From JAKVCB01 sp965243695 (GTDB lineage: Bacteria > Planctomycetota > Planctomycetia > Pirellulales > Lacipirellulaceae), in NCBI GenBank assembly GCA_965243695.1, contig CBDEWC010000011.1:1-64000 (forward strand): a stretch of DNA of 64,000 nt, read 5' to 3'. Position 1 is the stretch's first letter; each line of letters starts with the position of its first letter. The notes beneath the pieces were generated by a model, which worked only from the letters and a program-made list of their open reading frames with translations, did not search any database and was not told where the DNA came from. A program made the position numbers and the translations under genes. Of the stretch, positions 25,056 to 32,512 are shown one piece after another.

Positions 25056-27293
25056 TCAGGTGACTGCGACGCCATGGATGGTGATGGTTTCGCCCGGTTC
25101 TGTTTGCATTCTCAGCAGGCGGTCACTGGTGCGCGCCTCTTTTTCGCCACGGCAAACAACAATCTCTGCGGCGATATTGTTGGCCAGTTTTAATTCGGCG
25201 CCCTTTTCGCTGAAAATCTCCACTTCGGTGATTCGGCCTTCTTTCATTTCTGCACTGACCAAAAAGGCGCCTTCTGCCCGCATTGCTTTGAACCTGGCAG
25301 ATTTCTGCCAGGCACGGGGAATGGCCGGAAATACGCACATGGTTCCTCGTACCGTGTGCAGGAGCATCTCCTGAATGGCGTTGACTGCCCCCATGATGGC
25401 GTCCATCTGCATGGGGGTGCTTTCCTCGACATTGGTCCACGTGGTCAGCCCGGGCGTATGGGCGAGTTCCACAGCTCCTCGGTGTTCATTGGCGAATGCG
25501 TGGTGCCAGATCTGATAGTGAAGATAGGCGGCCTCGGCCTCTTTTAGCCGGCTGTAGATGATTGAGGCAGCGGTGAAAGAAAAGGCGATCCAGTTGCCGG
25601 TTCCAATTTCAATCCAGTGGCGAAGTGTCGGCTGCAGGACACGGTCAAACGCTTCATCTTCCGGATCAACGGTGTCGAACGGGTGGATTGCCGCGAGATG
25701 GCCGTGGTGGCGATGGGAGAACTCCAGGTCCTGGTCTTCGAGAATTGCAATCCGGGGAAGTGCGTCGAGTTCGGCGCCGGGACCTTGTCGCTCGGCGGTG
25801 CGTTTGGAATCCGCGTCGGTGAAGGTGGTGTAATGGGGTACTTTTTCTTTCAGTTGCTGCCAGGCCGTCCTGTCCTCGGGGTCCACGTCCAGCAGTTCGG
25901 TGGCGGTAATCAGTGACTCCAGCAGGAAATGGACACAGGCCCATTGGAAGGACGGATTTTTGCCGACCGCTTGCCCGTCGGACCAGCCATACTCCGGCGA
26001 GGTGCTCATTGGCAAAACCATCTGGCCATTTTCTTCCTCCATAACCGCTTCGTAAATTCGCATCGCGCCCTTCATGAAGGGATAGGCGGTGGTTCGTAAA
26101 AACTCGATATCCATGGAGTACCGGTAGTGCAGCCACATGAGTTGCGCTGTCCAGCCGGTAGTGGCAAAATCAAGGAACGAGGGCCAGAAGTTGGCTGCCC
26201 ACCGGCCGTTGTCGCTGACAGACATTGGCAGGAAGATTCCGTCATCGATATCGAACACGAACTTCGCGTATTGTCGCAGCCGTGGTTCCCATGTTCGCAA
26301 CTTCTCGAACAACGGTTCCAGTAGTTCCGGGCAGTTGGCCGCATAGACAGGCCAGTAACACATTTGGACATTGATGTTGAAGTGGAAGTCGTTGGAGCAG
26401 TCGGGCATTTGATATTCTTCAACCCACGGCCCCTGCAAGAGGGCTGCATGCTCCTTGGTCAAGCCGGCCAGTTTGAAAAGGCTGAAATAGTAAACCTCTT
26501 CGGCTTCTTCGGAGGGGAGGTCGATCTGCGGAATTTTTTCCCAGTAGTGTTGCCACCACTGCTCGGTCGTTTGGATAACGGTATGGAGGCCTGCTTCTTG
26601 GACCTCGTTCAAGAGGGTGACGGCATTGGATTTGGCCTCTTCAGGCGTTTCGCCATAGACGGCCGTTATGGCCAGACCGCCGGTGAGCCTGCCGCAAGCC
26701 AGGCAAAGGCACGGGTCCGCCGGCAATGGTTGGATCCAACCCGACAGGTTTTCCTGGTCAAACAACTCCGGGGGTTCGTGGCCGATGGACTTTAGGTAGT
26801 CACCGAGGAATTCCTGGGCGGGTCGGCAGGCAATTTTTAAATCGGTGCGGTCCGTTTCAATCAGAAGCAAAGGCTGATCGGCTGCGACGACAATCTTCAG
26901 CGGTGCTTGGGAACCCTCTTCGCGGATCTCAAGGGCACCCCGGGCCATTTCCAGGGAAGCACTTTGGAGGTGGAGCCCCAATTCGACCCGCCCCATCGGC
27001 AGACCGGTAGGAACTTCAATCTGGACCGATGGGTCCGAGGGCTCGACCATCTGGTCGAGCCCCCCCAGGTCTCTGGCCGTCCAGAATTTCCGCATGTCCT
27101 TGTAATTCATCCGGGAGGTTACCCCGCGAGCCTCCCTGCGGTCCCAAAAATCGGCCCGGTTTATCGTCAGGCAAAGTTGCTCATCACCCCACACCGAGAC
27201 ACCAAACAGGCCATTTCCCATGAGAATGCCAGCGTGGGTGTCGGGCAGTGGGAACTTCCAGTTGAGTTTCAGTTTGGGACTCTGTGCATTCAT
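25056..27293 (-). CDS. GH95-like glycoside hydrolase
   Basis: 745 residues, complete homologue of the partial gene at 1-1797. N-terminal beta-sandwich with ILMGNGLFGVSVWGDEQ and INRADFWDRREARG, (alpha/alpha)6 barrel with the histidine motif SHRHHGHLAAIHPF, and a C-terminal beta domain ending in PRAWQKSARFKAMRAEG. GH95 enzymes are mostly alpha-L-fucosidases, a few act on L-galactose. No signal peptide. The ATG at 27293 lies inside a 17-bp tandem repeat that also supplies an upstream ATG at 27310; no strong ribosome site precedes either. Divergent from an SDR gene at 27486. Confidence 0.86.
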   Translation of the reverse strand: MNAQSPKLKLNWKFPLPDTHAGILMGNGLFGVSVWGDEQLCLTINRADFWDRREARGVTSRMNYKDMRKFWTARDLGGLDQMVEPSDPSVQIEVPTGLPMGRVELGLHLQSASLEMARGALEIREEGSQAPLKIVVAADQPLLLIETDRTDLKIACRPAQEFLGDYLKSIGHEPPELFDQENLSGWIQPLPADPCLCLACGRLTGGLAITAVYGETPEEAKSNAVTLLNEVQEAGLHTVIQTTEQWWQHYWEKIPQIDLPSEEAEEVYYFSLFKLAGLTKEHAALLQGPWVEEYQMPDCSNDFHFNINVQMCYWPVYAANCPELLEPLFEKLRTWEPRLRQYAKFVFDIDDGIFLPMSVSDNGRWAANFWPSFLDFATTGWTAQLMWLHYRYSMDIEFLRTTAYPFMKGAMRIYEAVMEEENGQMVLPMSTSPEYGWSDGQAVGKNPSFQWACVHFLLESLITATELLDVDPEDRTAWQQLKEKVPHYTTFTDADSKRTAERQGPGAELDALPRIAILEDQDLEFSHRHHGHLAAIHPFDTVDPEDEAFDRVLQPTLRHWIEIGTGNWIAFSFTAASIIYSRLKEAEAAYLHYQIWHHAFANEHRGAVELAHTPGLTTWTNVEESTPMQMDAIMGAVNAIQEMLLHTVRGTMCVFPAIPRAWQKSARFKAMRAEGAFLVSAEMKEGRITEVEIFSEKGAELKLANNIAAEIVVCRGEKEARTSDRLLRMQTEPGETITIHGVAVT

Positions 27294-27320
27294 GTTCGAG
27301 GGTCATTCATGTTCGAGGTC
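27287..27320 (-). repeat. 17-bp direct repeat duplicating the GH95 start codon
   Basis: CATTCATGTTCGAGG(G)T occurs at 27287-27303 and 27304-27320. On the minus strand it gives two ATGs 17 bases apart. The upstream one (27310) opens a six-codon frame (M-N-D-P-R-T) whose TGA overlaps the GH95 ATG as ATGA. Confidence 0.85.
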
Positions 27321-27485
27321 AAAGACGCCAGTTGGGCCGAAGTGGCCTTGTAAGCCGGACGAAACCTTCTAAGCCACTGACAAGCACTGACAAGTGACAC
27401 GTTGACACAAGAGGACTGGACGTAAGCCTAAAGGGGCGGCTATTATAGCTCCGGTGGCGGAAGTCAGCTACCTACGGAGAACTCC

Positions 27486-28241
27486 ATGAACTCACTTGCG
27501 GGCAAGGTGGCAATTGTCACCGGGGGTGCTTCGGGCATCGGAAAGGCAGTGGCAGAGGTGTTTGCCGAAGCGGGCCTTACGGGTCTTACTGTCGCCGACA
27601 TAGATGGCGATCGGGCTCAGCAAGTTGCCAGTGACATGACTGCACAGTTCGGTACGACTGCCATCGCCCTCGCCACTGACGTTGCCGAGGGCACTCAGGT
27701 TGAAGCGATGGTCCAGCGAACGGTAGCTCAGTTTGAGCGGGTCGATATTCTTGTCAACAATGCCGGCATCGCACCGGCTGTACGCTGGGCGGAAGTGACG
27801 GAAGAAAATTGGCGCCGCGTGATGGATGTGAATCTCAATGGGGCTTTTTTGTGTACGCTGGCGGTTTTGCCATTTATGAAAAAACAGCAGGCAGGGAGAA
27901 TTATCAATATTTCGTCGGTCGGAGCGTTTTTGGGGAGTGTGTGTGCCCATCCCGCTTACGGTGCCTCGAAGGCAGCATTGATTGCGATGACCAAGTCGTT
28001 GGCCAAAGAGTTCGCCAGCGATGGGATTCTGGTCAACGCAATTGCCCCAGGATGCATCGAAACACCGCTCGCGGCCAGTTTTGGAGACGCCCAAAAGGAG
28101 CAGTTCGTCGAAGCGACGCCTCTGAAACGTCAGGGCACGCCGCGTGAACTTGCCGACGCAGTGTGGTACCTTGTTTCAGATCGATCCACATATGTGACTG
28201 GCGCTACGCTACACGTGAATGGTGGGTCGCTTCTCGTGTAG
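27486..28241 (+). CDS. Short-chain dehydrogenase/reductase (SDR, FabG-like)
   Basis: 251-residue classical SDR with GGAG upstream of ATG 27486. Motifs: VTGGASGIGKA cofactor loop, D in VADIDGD favouring NAD, NNAGIAP, catalytic serine in NISSVGAF, YGASK, and APGCIETP. A cupin follows 52 bases after the stop on the same strand. Beside a GH95-like gene, a sugar dehydrogenase role such as fucose or rhamnose oxidation is plausible but unproven; FabG-like enzymes have many substrates. It is not a close copy of the SDRs at 16623 and 59776. Confidence 0.9.
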   Translation: MNSLAGKVAIVTGGASGIGKAVAEVFAEAGLTGLTVADIDGDRAQQVASDMTAQFGTTAIALATDVAEGTQVEAMVQRTVAQFERVDILVNNAGIAPAVRWAEVTEENWRRVMDVNLNGAFLCTLAVLPFMKKQQAGRIINISSVGAFLGSVCAHPAYGASKAALIAMTKSLAKEFASDGILVNAIAPGCIETPLAASFGDAQKEQFVEATPLKRQGTPRELADAVWYLVSDRSTYVTGATLHVNGGSLLV

Positions 28242-28293
28242 CAAGAGATTGTTTCAACCTATGACCAATAATCACGAAACGAGTTAAGTAAAT

Positions 28294-28692
28294 ATGTCGA
28301 AGTATGGAAAATGCGTTCTTGAACCGGATAACTTTCCCACCTGGGAGGCGCAAGGTGGATCGCGCTGCGTGACGCCACTCATTACCCCCGATTCGTGCGA
28401 ATCCCAGAAAATGGTGACCGGGCTCTGGAGGCTACATCCTGGACATGAATCAGATCCTGATATTCATCCTGATGCCGACGAGGTTTACTTCGTGGTCAGT
28501 GGTACGGGCAAGTTGGTGTTGGGAGAGGAAGAATTCATTGTCAGTAAGGGCATGACAATTTTTATACCGGCCAATGTGCACCATCAGTCGTTCAACTCGG
28601 GTGACGAAGACCTGGTCTACTACTTCATCTTTGCACCACCCCCAGGTGGAGCGCCGAAGCAAGAATCGCAAGGCTGGGTGAAACTTCCGTAG
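28294..28692 (+). CDS. Cupin domain protein
   Basis: 132-residue single cupin. The metal-binding residues are visible: H51 and H58 with E63 in the first motif (HPGHESDPDIHPDADEVYFVV) and H96/H97 in the second (IPANVHHQSFNSGDEDL). Single-domain cupins of this size act as sugar isomerases, dioxygenases or small-molecule binders. It follows an SDR gene closely and is probably co-transcribed with it, which suggests a small-molecule role in the same sugar route. No signal peptide and only a weak ribosome site. Confidence 0.85.
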   Translation: MSKYGKCVLEPDNFPTWEAQGGSRCVTPLITPDSCESQKMVTGLWRLHPGHESDPDIHPDADEVYFVVSGTGKLVLGEEEFIVSKGMTIFIPANVHHQSFNSGDEDLVYYFIFAPPPGGAPKQESQGWVKLP

Positions 28693-28709
28693 ACGCTAGG
28701 AGTCGTGAA

Positions 28710-28931
28710 TCAGGGCTCCTTTGAATCATCAGTTGTTTTTGGATTGCGGTCGCTTTGCTGGCGTTTGCCGAGAATAGGTCTGCGCAGGGGCAGTGCGTCT
28801 TTAGGGACAAATCGGACTCGCTGATTGTTGCTGCGCCGCAAGGCCACGGTTTGTTGTGGTGCAAAAAGGTCGAACTCGAGTTGCGTTAGCCCTGCAGGAA
28901 GCCGAATCGCGGGAAATCTCAGGCGACCCAC
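28710..28931 (-). CDS. Possible small basic protein downstream of DUF1559
   Basis: A 73-residue frame from GTG 28931 to a stop at 28710, starting 14 bases after the DUF1559 stop at 28945 and on the same strand. The composition (FPAIRLPAGLTQLEFDLF, then a basic tail) is protein-like, but no domain or ribosome site was recognised. It may be a genuine small gene, the remnant of one, or chance. Confidence 0.25.
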   Translation of the reverse strand: MGRLRFPAIRLPAGLTQLEFDLFAPQQTVALRRSNNQRVRFVPKDALPLRRPILGKRQQSDRNPKTTDDSKEP

Positions 28932-28944
28932 GACAAGCTGGCGC

Positions 28945-29979
28945 CTACCGTGCTCCCACAACCTCTTCTCCGGCAACAGTCGCGATTGCCCGCCAGGCGG
29001 TGAGGTCAACACCGTCGGTGATGAACTCTACGTGTCCGTCCCCAAACAGCACGTTGACTCCGCCCGGGTGCCTGCTGCGGGCGCTGAAGTAGGTTTGGGA
29101 ATCATTACCAGCGCCGGATCTACATGGCATGTCAGGCGGGGGCGGCCGGGGATCGCAATGAGAGCCAGCAACCATAAAGTCAGGGTTACTGGAGTTGGGC
29201 GTCCATTGGTGTTCGTAGATGGCACCTCCGTCAAAACCTGTAAACCAAATGCCGCGGATGTCATTTTTACCATCCATTCCGGTCAACACTTCACTGCCCA
29301 GCACCGTGTTCGACAAACCGTCGGTGAACTCGCTCAGTTTGCGACCGACTTCCATCACGAACGCACCATCGGACTTGTATTGGTTTAAAGTAACCGGTTT
29401 AAGCCAGGGAGCCTGGCGCAACTCGGGTGGTCTCGACATGAGGTCATTCAGATTGTTGGGAGCCAGTTGCGACGATCCCGCGCAAACGACGAAGTTCGAT
29501 CGGGACCACTCGAACAGGGTATCGGGTTCGAGTCCCTGCGATGTGTAGACCTGTCCCAGCGAGTCATCGCTGGGGCACGTATAGACGGCGACAGGTGTCT
29601 TGCCGGCTTTCTGATTGATAGGGTTGAGCCACCTGTTGGTGAAATCAATGCCGTCGTAGATAGCCATCTCCTCCAGGTAAGGCAGTAGTTGGGTCTGGGC
29701 GGTGTAGGCCGACCACTCGCGGGTAGCCTTCGGCAGGTGGCCCAGCATTCCACAGGGGAGTCGCTTCTTGCTGTTTTCGTGGTTGTGTAGTGCCACACCG
29801 ACCTGCTTCATGTGGTTAGTGCACTGTGTCCGCCGTGCTGCTTCACGGGCGGCCTGGACCGCCGGCAACAACAGCGCAATGAGGATGCCGATAATGGCAA
29901 TCACGACCAACAGTTCTACGAGCGTAAATGCTGCACGAAACCCCAGGAAATTGGCTTGTCTCGCGGATGTAGTGTTCAT
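28945..29979 (-). CDS. DUF1559 (SBP_bac_10) pseudopilin-like protein, array copy 1
   Basis: 344 residues from ATG 29979. Type IV pilin-like N-terminus: short basic leader, then A-FTLVELLVVIAIIGIL and the PAVQAAREAARR helix, with alanine in place of the usual glycine before the prepilin cleavage site. The large C-terminal domain ends with SRHPGGVNVLFGDGHVEF, diagnostic of DUF1559, which is greatly expanded in Planctomycetes. It is probably exported or membrane-anchored by a type II/IV secretion-like system; function unknown. It is the last of three tandem copies, and a TTGACC-17-TAGAAT promoter lies about 72-100 bases upstream. Confidence 0.92.
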   Translation of the reverse strand: MNTTSARQANFLGFRAAFTLVELLVVIAIIGILIALLLPAVQAAREAARRTQCTNHMKQVGVALHNHENSKKRLPCGMLGHLPKATREWSAYTAQTQLLPYLEEMAIYDGIDFTNRWLNPINQKAGKTPVAVYTCPSDDSLGQVYTSQGLEPDTLFEWSRSNFVVCAGSSQLAPNNLNDLMSRPPELRQAPWLKPVTLNQYKSDGAFVMEVGRKLSEFTDGLSNTVLGSEVLTGMDGKNDIRGIWFTGFDGGAIYEHQWTPNSSNPDFMVAGSHCDPRPPPPDMPCRSGAGNDSQTYFSARSRHPGGVNVLFGDGHVEFITDGVDLTAWRAIATVAGEEVVGAR

Positions 29980-30050
29980 GAAAATTCTGCAAACGTTGCA
30001 GTCTAGCGGTAAAGAGGCCAATTCCCACAATACAATAGGGGCCAACCTTG

Positions 30051-30079
30051 ATTCTAATCCCCGAGGCCGGATGGGTCAA
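30051..30079 (-). promoter_or_regulatory. Sigma70-like promoter of DUF1559 copy 1
   Basis: On the minus strand TTGACC (30074-30079), 17-base spacer, TAGAAT (30051-30056). The same pair with flanking sequence recurs before DUF1559 copy 2 and the distant copy at 53 kb. Confidence 0.7.
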
Positions 30080-30107
30080 AGAGCTGTTTGGAGAGAGTAA
30101 AAGCGGA

Positions 30108-31175
30108 CTACCGTTCTCCCGGAACCTCTCCTCCGGCGACGGTCGCGATCGCCTGCCAAACCCCAAGATCAACGTCGTCGGAGGTGAACTCCACACGCGC
30201 ATCGCCAAACAGCACATTGACTCCGCCGGGATGGCTGCTGCGGGCGCTGACGTATTCTTCGCCGACGTCCTGGGCGCCTGTCGAGCAGGGCATGTTCTCT
30301 GGAATCCCGGGAAGACATGTCGCGTAGTGGCTAAAATAATCGGGGTTACTGGCATTGGGCGTGAATCGGTGTTGGTAGATGGCGCCACCTCCAAACCCTA
30401 CATACCAAACTCCGCGGCTGTCGTAGTGATGTGGGCCGCTGGTGTTTTTAGGGACGTCTTGTCCCGCCAGTACCTCACTGCCCACGGCGGTCTGCGACAA
30501 GCCGTCGGTGAACTCGCTCAGCTTGCGACCGACTTCCAGCGGGAACGCGCCAGCGGACTTGTATTGGCTTAAAAGAATCGGTTTAAGCCAGGGAGCATTG
30601 CGAAGCTCAGGTAGTCTCGTCATGAGAGGATTTGCGGGAATCGGCGAGACTTGCGATTTTCCCGCGCAAACGACGAAGTTGGAACGCGAATGTTCAAAGA
30701 TGGATCCAAAGCCGAATGTCTGATAGACCCGTCCTATCGAGTTGTCGCTGGGGCACATATAGACACCGACGGCTGGCTTGGCGGTGGGTGTGCCGTTGGC
30801 CGGATCTATCCACCTGTTGGTAAAATCAATGCCCTCGTAAACAGCCGTTTCTTCCAGGTAAGGCAGTAGTTGACTCTGGGCCGTGTGAGCTGTCCAGCTC
30901 TTGTCTCCGCCACCTTTCCTCGGCAGCGGCGAATAGCCCATCATTGAAGCGGGAAATCTCCTCTTGTCGTTCTCGTGGTTGTGCAGTGCTATGCCGACCT
31001 GCTTCATGTGGTTGGTGCATTGTATCCTGCGTGCCGCTTCACGGGCGGCCTGTACCGCCGGCAACAATAGCGCAATCAGGATGCCGATAATGGCAATCAC
31101 GACCAGTAGTTCTACGAGCGTAAACGCGGAACGAAATTTCAAAGAATCGGCGTGTCTTGCGACAGCATGCTTCAT
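30108..31175 (-). CDS. DUF1559 (SBP_bac_10) pseudopilin-like protein, array copy 2
   Basis: 355 residues from ATG 31175, aligned with the starts of the other copies. Same build: basic leader, A-FTLVELLVVIAIIGIL helix, PAVQAAREAARRIQC, and a C-terminal SSHPGGVNVLFGDARVEF, where the usual H of G-D-G-H is replaced so the motif reads G-D-A-R. Middle of the tandem array, with its own promoter at 31260-31288. The leader just upstream of the ATG is a 16-bp tandem repeat (31176-31207). Function of the family is not known; surface or secretion roles are assumed from the pilin-like signal. Confidence 0.92.
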   Translation of the reverse strand: MKHAVARHADSLKFRSAFTLVELLVVIAIIGILIALLLPAVQAAREAARRIQCTNHMKQVGIALHNHENDKRRFPASMMGYSPLPRKGGGDKSWTAHTAQSQLLPYLEETAVYEGIDFTNRWIDPANGTPTAKPAVGVYMCPSDNSIGRVYQTFGFGSIFEHSRSNFVVCAGKSQVSPIPANPLMTRLPELRNAPWLKPILLSQYKSAGAFPLEVGRKLSEFTDGLSQTAVGSEVLAGQDVPKNTSGPHHYDSRGVWYVGFGGGAIYQHRFTPNASNPDYFSHYATCLPGIPENMPCSTGAQDVGEEYVSARSSHPGGVNVLFGDARVEFTSDDVDLGVWQAIATVAGGEVPGER

Positions 31176-31207
31176 GGCAATCCAAGGGGACGGCAATCCA
31201 AGGGGAC
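31176..31207 (-). repeat. 16-bp tandem repeat in a DUF1559 5' leader
   Basis: GGCAATCCAAGGGGAC occurs twice, followed by a partial third GGCAATC, directly before the DUF1559 copy 2 start codon (minus strand). Confidence 0.9.
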
Positions 31208-31259
31208 GGCAATCTGGCCGTAAAGAGGAGAGTCCCGCGATCATAAGGAAGTAACCTTG

Positions 31260-31288
31260 ATTCTAATTCCCCACGCGGGATGGGTCAA
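31260..31288 (-). promoter_or_regulatory. Sigma70-like promoter of DUF1559 copy 2
   Basis: Minus strand: TTGACC (31283-31288), 17-base spacer, TAGAAT (31260-31265). Flanking sequence is conserved with the promoter at 30051-30079. Confidence 0.7.
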
Positions 31289-31316
31289 AGAGCTGTTTGG
31301 AGAGAAAAGGTAAGGA

Positions 31317-32399
31317 CTACCGTTCTCCCACCACCTCTCCTTCGGCCACGGTTGCGATCGCCTGCCAAACCGCAAAGTCAACGTCGTCGGAGGTGAACTC
31401 TACATGTCCGTCCCCAAACAGCACATTGACTCCGCCGGGGTGCGCGCTGCGGGCGCTGAAGTATTCTCCTTCCTCGGTGCTGCCTGTGACACATGGCATG
31501 TCGGCCGGCGGCGGAAGAGGTTCACATGAACTTACCCATCTAAAAAAGTCGGGATCACTGGCATTGGGTGTGAATCGGTGTTCATAAATGGCCCCGCCAC
31601 TGAACCCCTGAAACCAAATCCCGCGGGGATCGTACGTATTGCCATTCTCGGGGTTGCCGCGCTCGTCGCGCCCGGCGAGGACTTCACTGCCCACGGCGGT
31701 CTGTGACAGGCCATCGGTGAACTCGCTCAGCTTTCGACCGACTTCCAGCACGAACGCGCCCTCGGACTTGAAGTCGCTTAAAAGAACCGGATCCAGCCAG
31801 GGAGCCTTGCGAAGCGGTGGCAGTCTCCTCTGGAGGACGGTAAAGGAAATCGGACACAATTGCGTTTTTCCCGCACAAACAACGAAGTTCGATCGCGAGA
31901 ACTCGAACAGCGTATCGGGAGGATGGTGAGGTGGCCCGCCGTTGGTCGTGTAGACTCTTCCCAGCGAGTTGTCGCTGGGACACGTATAGACGGGGACGGC
32001 CGGCTTGGCGACATTCTGGTTGATCTGGCTCAGCCACCTGTTGGTGAAATCAATGCGATCGTAGAGTTCCATTTCCTCCAGGTAAGGCAGTAGTTGAGTT
32101 TGGGCGGTGAATCCTGTCCATTGCTTGCCTCCGCCACCTTTGCGTGGCAGTGGCGAATATCCCATCATTCCACAGGGAAATCTTTTCTTGTCGTTCTCGT
32201 GGTTGTACAGTGCTACACCAACCTGCTTCATGTGGTTGGTGCACTGTATCCGCCGTGCTGCTTCACGGGCGGCCTGCACCGCCGGCAACAACAGCGCAAT
32301 GAGGATGCCGATAATGGCAATCACGACCAGCAGTTCGACGAGCGTAAATGCTGCACGAAACCCCAAAGAAGCGGCTTGTGTTGCGGCACTATGGTTCAT
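31317..32399 (-). CDS. DUF1559 (SBP_bac_10) pseudopilin-like protein, array copy 3
   Basis: 360 residues from ATG 32399 (an in-frame ATG at 32405 is also possible). Pilin-like N-terminus A-FTLVELLVVIAIIGIL, PAVQAAREAARRIQC, and a C-terminal SAHPGGVNVLFGDGHVEF. Closest in sequence to array copy 2. It is first in the array and, unlike the other copies, has a different upstream region: a TATAAT at 32490-32495 and a 14-bp repeat in the leader, so the array duplication probably began downstream of this promoter. Function unknown. Confidence 0.92.
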   Translation of the reverse strand: MNHSAATQAASLGFRAAFTLVELLVVIAIIGILIALLLPAVQAAREAARRIQCTNHMKQVGVALYNHENDKKRFPCGMMGYSPLPRKGGGGKQWTGFTAQTQLLPYLEEMELYDRIDFTNRWLSQINQNVAKPAVPVYTCPSDNSLGRVYTTNGGPPHHPPDTLFEFSRSNFVVCAGKTQLCPISFTVLQRRLPPLRKAPWLDPVLLSDFKSEGAFVLEVGRKLSEFTDGLSQTAVGSEVLAGRDERGNPENGNTYDPRGIWFQGFSGGAIYEHRFTPNASDPDFFRWVSSCEPLPPPADMPCVTGSTEEGEYFSARSAHPGGVNVLFGDGHVEFTSDDVDFAVWQAIATVAEGEVVGER

Positions 32400-32448
32400 G
32401 GACATGCGGCGATCACAGAGGGGGGGGTGAAAACTCGTGATCAAGAGC

Positions 32449-32476
32449 CCCGTAATAAAGGGCCCGTGATAAAGGG
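32449..32476 (-). repeat. 14-bp tandem repeat in the DUF1559 copy 3 leader
   Basis: CCCGTAATAAAGGG and CCCGTGATAAAGGG lie side by side between the TATAAT at 32490-32495 (minus strand) and the start at 32399. Confidence 0.85.
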
Positions 32477-32489
32477 AAAGCCCTGCGGT

Positions 32490-32495
32490 ATTATA
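32490..32495 (-). promoter_or_regulatory. TATAAT -10 box before DUF1559 copy 3
   Basis: A perfect TATAAT on the minus strand about 90 bases before ATG 32399. No good -35 lies 16-18 bases upstream, so this is weaker than the other DUF1559 promoters. Confidence 0.4.
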
Positions 32496-32512
32496 GCACC
32501 TCGTTCCAGGGG

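Noticed and set aside
28825..29388. Plus-strand frame of 187 codons
   Set aside because: It lies opposite the DUF1559 gene, lacks motifs and crosses that gene's conserved end.
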